A stretch of DNA of 64,000 bases from Sphingorhabdus pulchriflava (lineage in GTDB: Bacteria > Pseudomonadota > Alphaproteobacteria > Sphingomonadales > Sphingomonadaceae). Position 1 is the first letter of the stretch. Every line of letters starts with the position of its first letter. The DNA lies in NCBI RefSeq assembly GCF_003367235.1, contig NZ_QRGP01000003.1, positions 1-64,000 of the forward strand. The letters are read 5' to 3'. The notes beneath the pieces are model-generated. The model searched no databases. It was given only the letters and a program-made list of their open reading frames with translations, and was not told the DNA's origin. This document shows, piece by piece, positions 62,739-64,000 of the stretch. Position numbers and translations under genes: made by a program.

Positions 62739-63980
62739 ATGGCCCGCTCCAAAAAATCCAGTGCCTTTTTATCCAGTATCCGTTCAATCGGCATCGGGCG
62801 CATGATCATCGTGACTGCGCTTGGGCTGGTTGGCGCCTGGTTCGCGGCGGCAATTGCCATATCCGGCGTCACACGGATCAAGGCGCCGCAAACTGCGCTC
62901 ATTGCCATGCCTACTGAAAGCACCGCTCTCGCATCGCGCGCCGACCAGATATTCTTCGCCAATCCCAAAAACCCGCCGCGTGAAGTAGAGTTGCTTGCGC
63001 GTCGTGCGCTGGAAAACCAGGCTATAAACGCCAAGGCGCTGCGCGTCCTTGGCTATGTTGCCGATGCCAAGGGCGACACCGAGACGGCTGAAAAATATGT
63101 TCGCATGGCCGCCAAATTGTCGCGGCGTGAGCCGGGTGCCCAACTCTGGCTGATTGAGGCATCAGCGCGTAAGGGCGACGTCGCCCTAACGCTCATCCAT
63201 TATGACATTGCCTTGCGCACCAAGCCCGATACGCAAACAATCCTCTTTCCCAGACTGGTGAATGCCATAGAAGACCGCGAAATCCGCACCGCGCTCAAAC
63301 CTTATATCCGCGCCGAGAATGGCTGGGCTTCAGGTTTCCTGTACTTCGCCAACGTGAACAGCAAGAATTTGCCGGCGCTTGTCGACCTCATTGTCGAGAC
63401 GGGCGGTCTGGTTGATGCAGAGAACGCCAAAAGCCAGGAACTGGGTCTGCTGAGCAGGCTTGTCGCTGAGAGTTTCTTCGCCGATGCGCGCCGGCTTTAT
63501 CTGCAAATGCCGGGTGCAAAACAGGCGCGGCTCGCCAGCGCAGCATTCGACGTCAGCGACCGCGATGCTCGTTTTGGTCCCATGGGATGGCAATTGCTTG
63601 AAGATCCTGATGCAGGCGGTAATTTTACTGGCAATGTCGGCGACATACAGACAATGCTCTCGCTCTTTGCCAATTCGGCTACGACTCGGCCAGTGGCGAC
63701 AAAGTTGCTCTACTTGAAGCCGGGCAACTATCTGTTCTCAACACGCCTTGCCAATCTGGATCGCGGCGATGGCGGCTTCCTGCGTTGGCAACTGCGATGC
63801 CCTGGCATTGGCGGGGCTCCAGCTTGGACCATCGACAGTATCAACGCCTCGCTTCGGGCAGAGCTTCTTGTTCCCGCCAATTGCCCGGTACAGTTTCTCG
63901 ATCTCATAGCGTCGGGCGGCAAGGGGCAGACGGGACTGGAGGCGACTATTGCCTCGGTTGCCGTGGCTCCTGCGAACTAA
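62739..63980 (+). CDS. Membrane-anchored TPR-like protein of the polysaccharide locus
   Basis: This 413-residue protein has one N-terminal membrane helix (IGRMIIVTALGLVGAWFAAA). A helical repeat region resembling tetratricopeptide repeats follows (~75-180: LARRALENQAINAKALRVLG, DTETAEKYVRMAAKLSRREP). A C-terminal part of about 150 residues with beta character is unassigned (LKPGNYLFSTRLANLDRGDG; RCPGIGG). It starts 3 nt after the O-antigen-ligase stop, so the two are translated together and probably act together in the envelope. No exact family is recognised. A further ATG at 63993 may begin another gene cut off by the window end. Confidence 0.7.
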   Translation: MARSKKSSAFLSSIRSIGIGRMIIVTALGLVGAWFAAAIAISGVTRIKAPQTALIAMPTESTALASRADQIFFANPKNPPREVELLARRALENQAINAKALRVLGYVADAKGDTETAEKYVRMAAKLSRREPGAQLWLIEASARKGDVALTLIHYDIALRTKPDTQTILFPRLVNAIEDREIRTALKPYIRAENGWASGFLYFANVNSKNLPALVDLIVETGGLVDAENAKSQELGLLSRLVAESFFADARRLYLQMPGAKQARLASAAFDVSDRDARFGPMGWQLLEDPDAGGNFTGNVGDIQTMLSLFANSATTRPVATKLLYLKPGNYLFSTRLANLDRGDGGFLRWQLRCPGIGGAPAWTIDSINASLRAELLVPANCPVQFLDLIASGGKGQTGLEATIASVAVAPAN

Positions 63981-64000
63981 CGGGTGAGCCTTATGGACCG

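Overview
The window looks like chromosome from an alphaproteobacterium of the order Sphingomonadales (a Sphingopyxis/Sphingorhabdus/Novosphingobium-like genome). This is inferred from the two large TonB-dependent receptors tied to sugar regulons, the TonB receptor/tryptophan halogenase/LacI glycan locus, the MipA-OmpV and LysR remnants and the codon usage. No rRNA, tRNA or CRISPR array was recognised.

0-10 kb: the tail of a proline-rich protein and an M13 zinc metallopeptidase are followed by a decayed accessory patch. It holds a frameshifted DUF5681-type gene and a ParB/DNA-methyltransferase gene broken by an in-frame amber codon and a 1-nt deletion, then a short stretch of TCCCTG inverted repeats. 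Next come an intact TetR-thioesterase-MATE efflux operon with a 36-bp operator-like palindrome, and two more pseudogenes (LysR regulator and MipA/OmpV outer-membrane protein). 10-15.1 kb: a TetR-controlled catabolic operon (ring-cleavage-type VOC protein, fumarylacetoacetate-hydrolase family protein, metallo-beta-lactamase-fold hydrolase, FAD monooxygenase) has two TTGAC-type operators in the divergent promoter.

15.2-27.2 kb: a two-armed locus around a LacI regulator. The minus arm encodes a Gfo/Idh/MocA enzyme, TonB receptor, MFS transporter and YeiH-type sulfite/sulfate exporter. The plus arm encodes an aldo/keto reductase, an SsuD-like flavin monooxygenase, a glycerol-3-phosphate dehydrogenase, an NADPH-FMN reductase and a RibB-like protein without its metal ligands. 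Together these read as an oxidative desulfonation pathway for sulfoquinovose or sulfoquinovosyl-glycerol. Identical 14-bp operators precede both arms.

27.2-37.9 kb: a beta-glucan (laminarin-type) utilisation locus with flavin-dependent tryptophan-type halogenase, TonB receptor, GH16 endoglucanase, LacI regulator, MFS transporter and GH3 beta-glucosidase. A shared palindromic operator precedes the halogenase/TonB genes and the GH3 gene. 38-40.6 kb: a small AT-rich island with two hypothetical genes, an XRE regulator and a tyrosine recombinase. The divergent start sites of the last two share a perfect 31-bp palindrome.

40.7-64 kb: a surface polysaccharide locus. It encodes the bacillosamine-type genes (PglF/E/D/C-like), CapE/CapF/CapG-type UDP-L-FucNAc synthesis, RmlABCD for dTDP-L-rhamnose, glycosyltransferases, a flippase, a Wzy-like polymerase, a methyltransferase, a Wzc-like tyrosine autokinase with a repeat-encoded Gly-Tyr tail, an O-antigen-ligase family protein and a TPR-like membrane protein. 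These would build, polymerise and export a heteropolysaccharide containing amino sugars and rhamnose.
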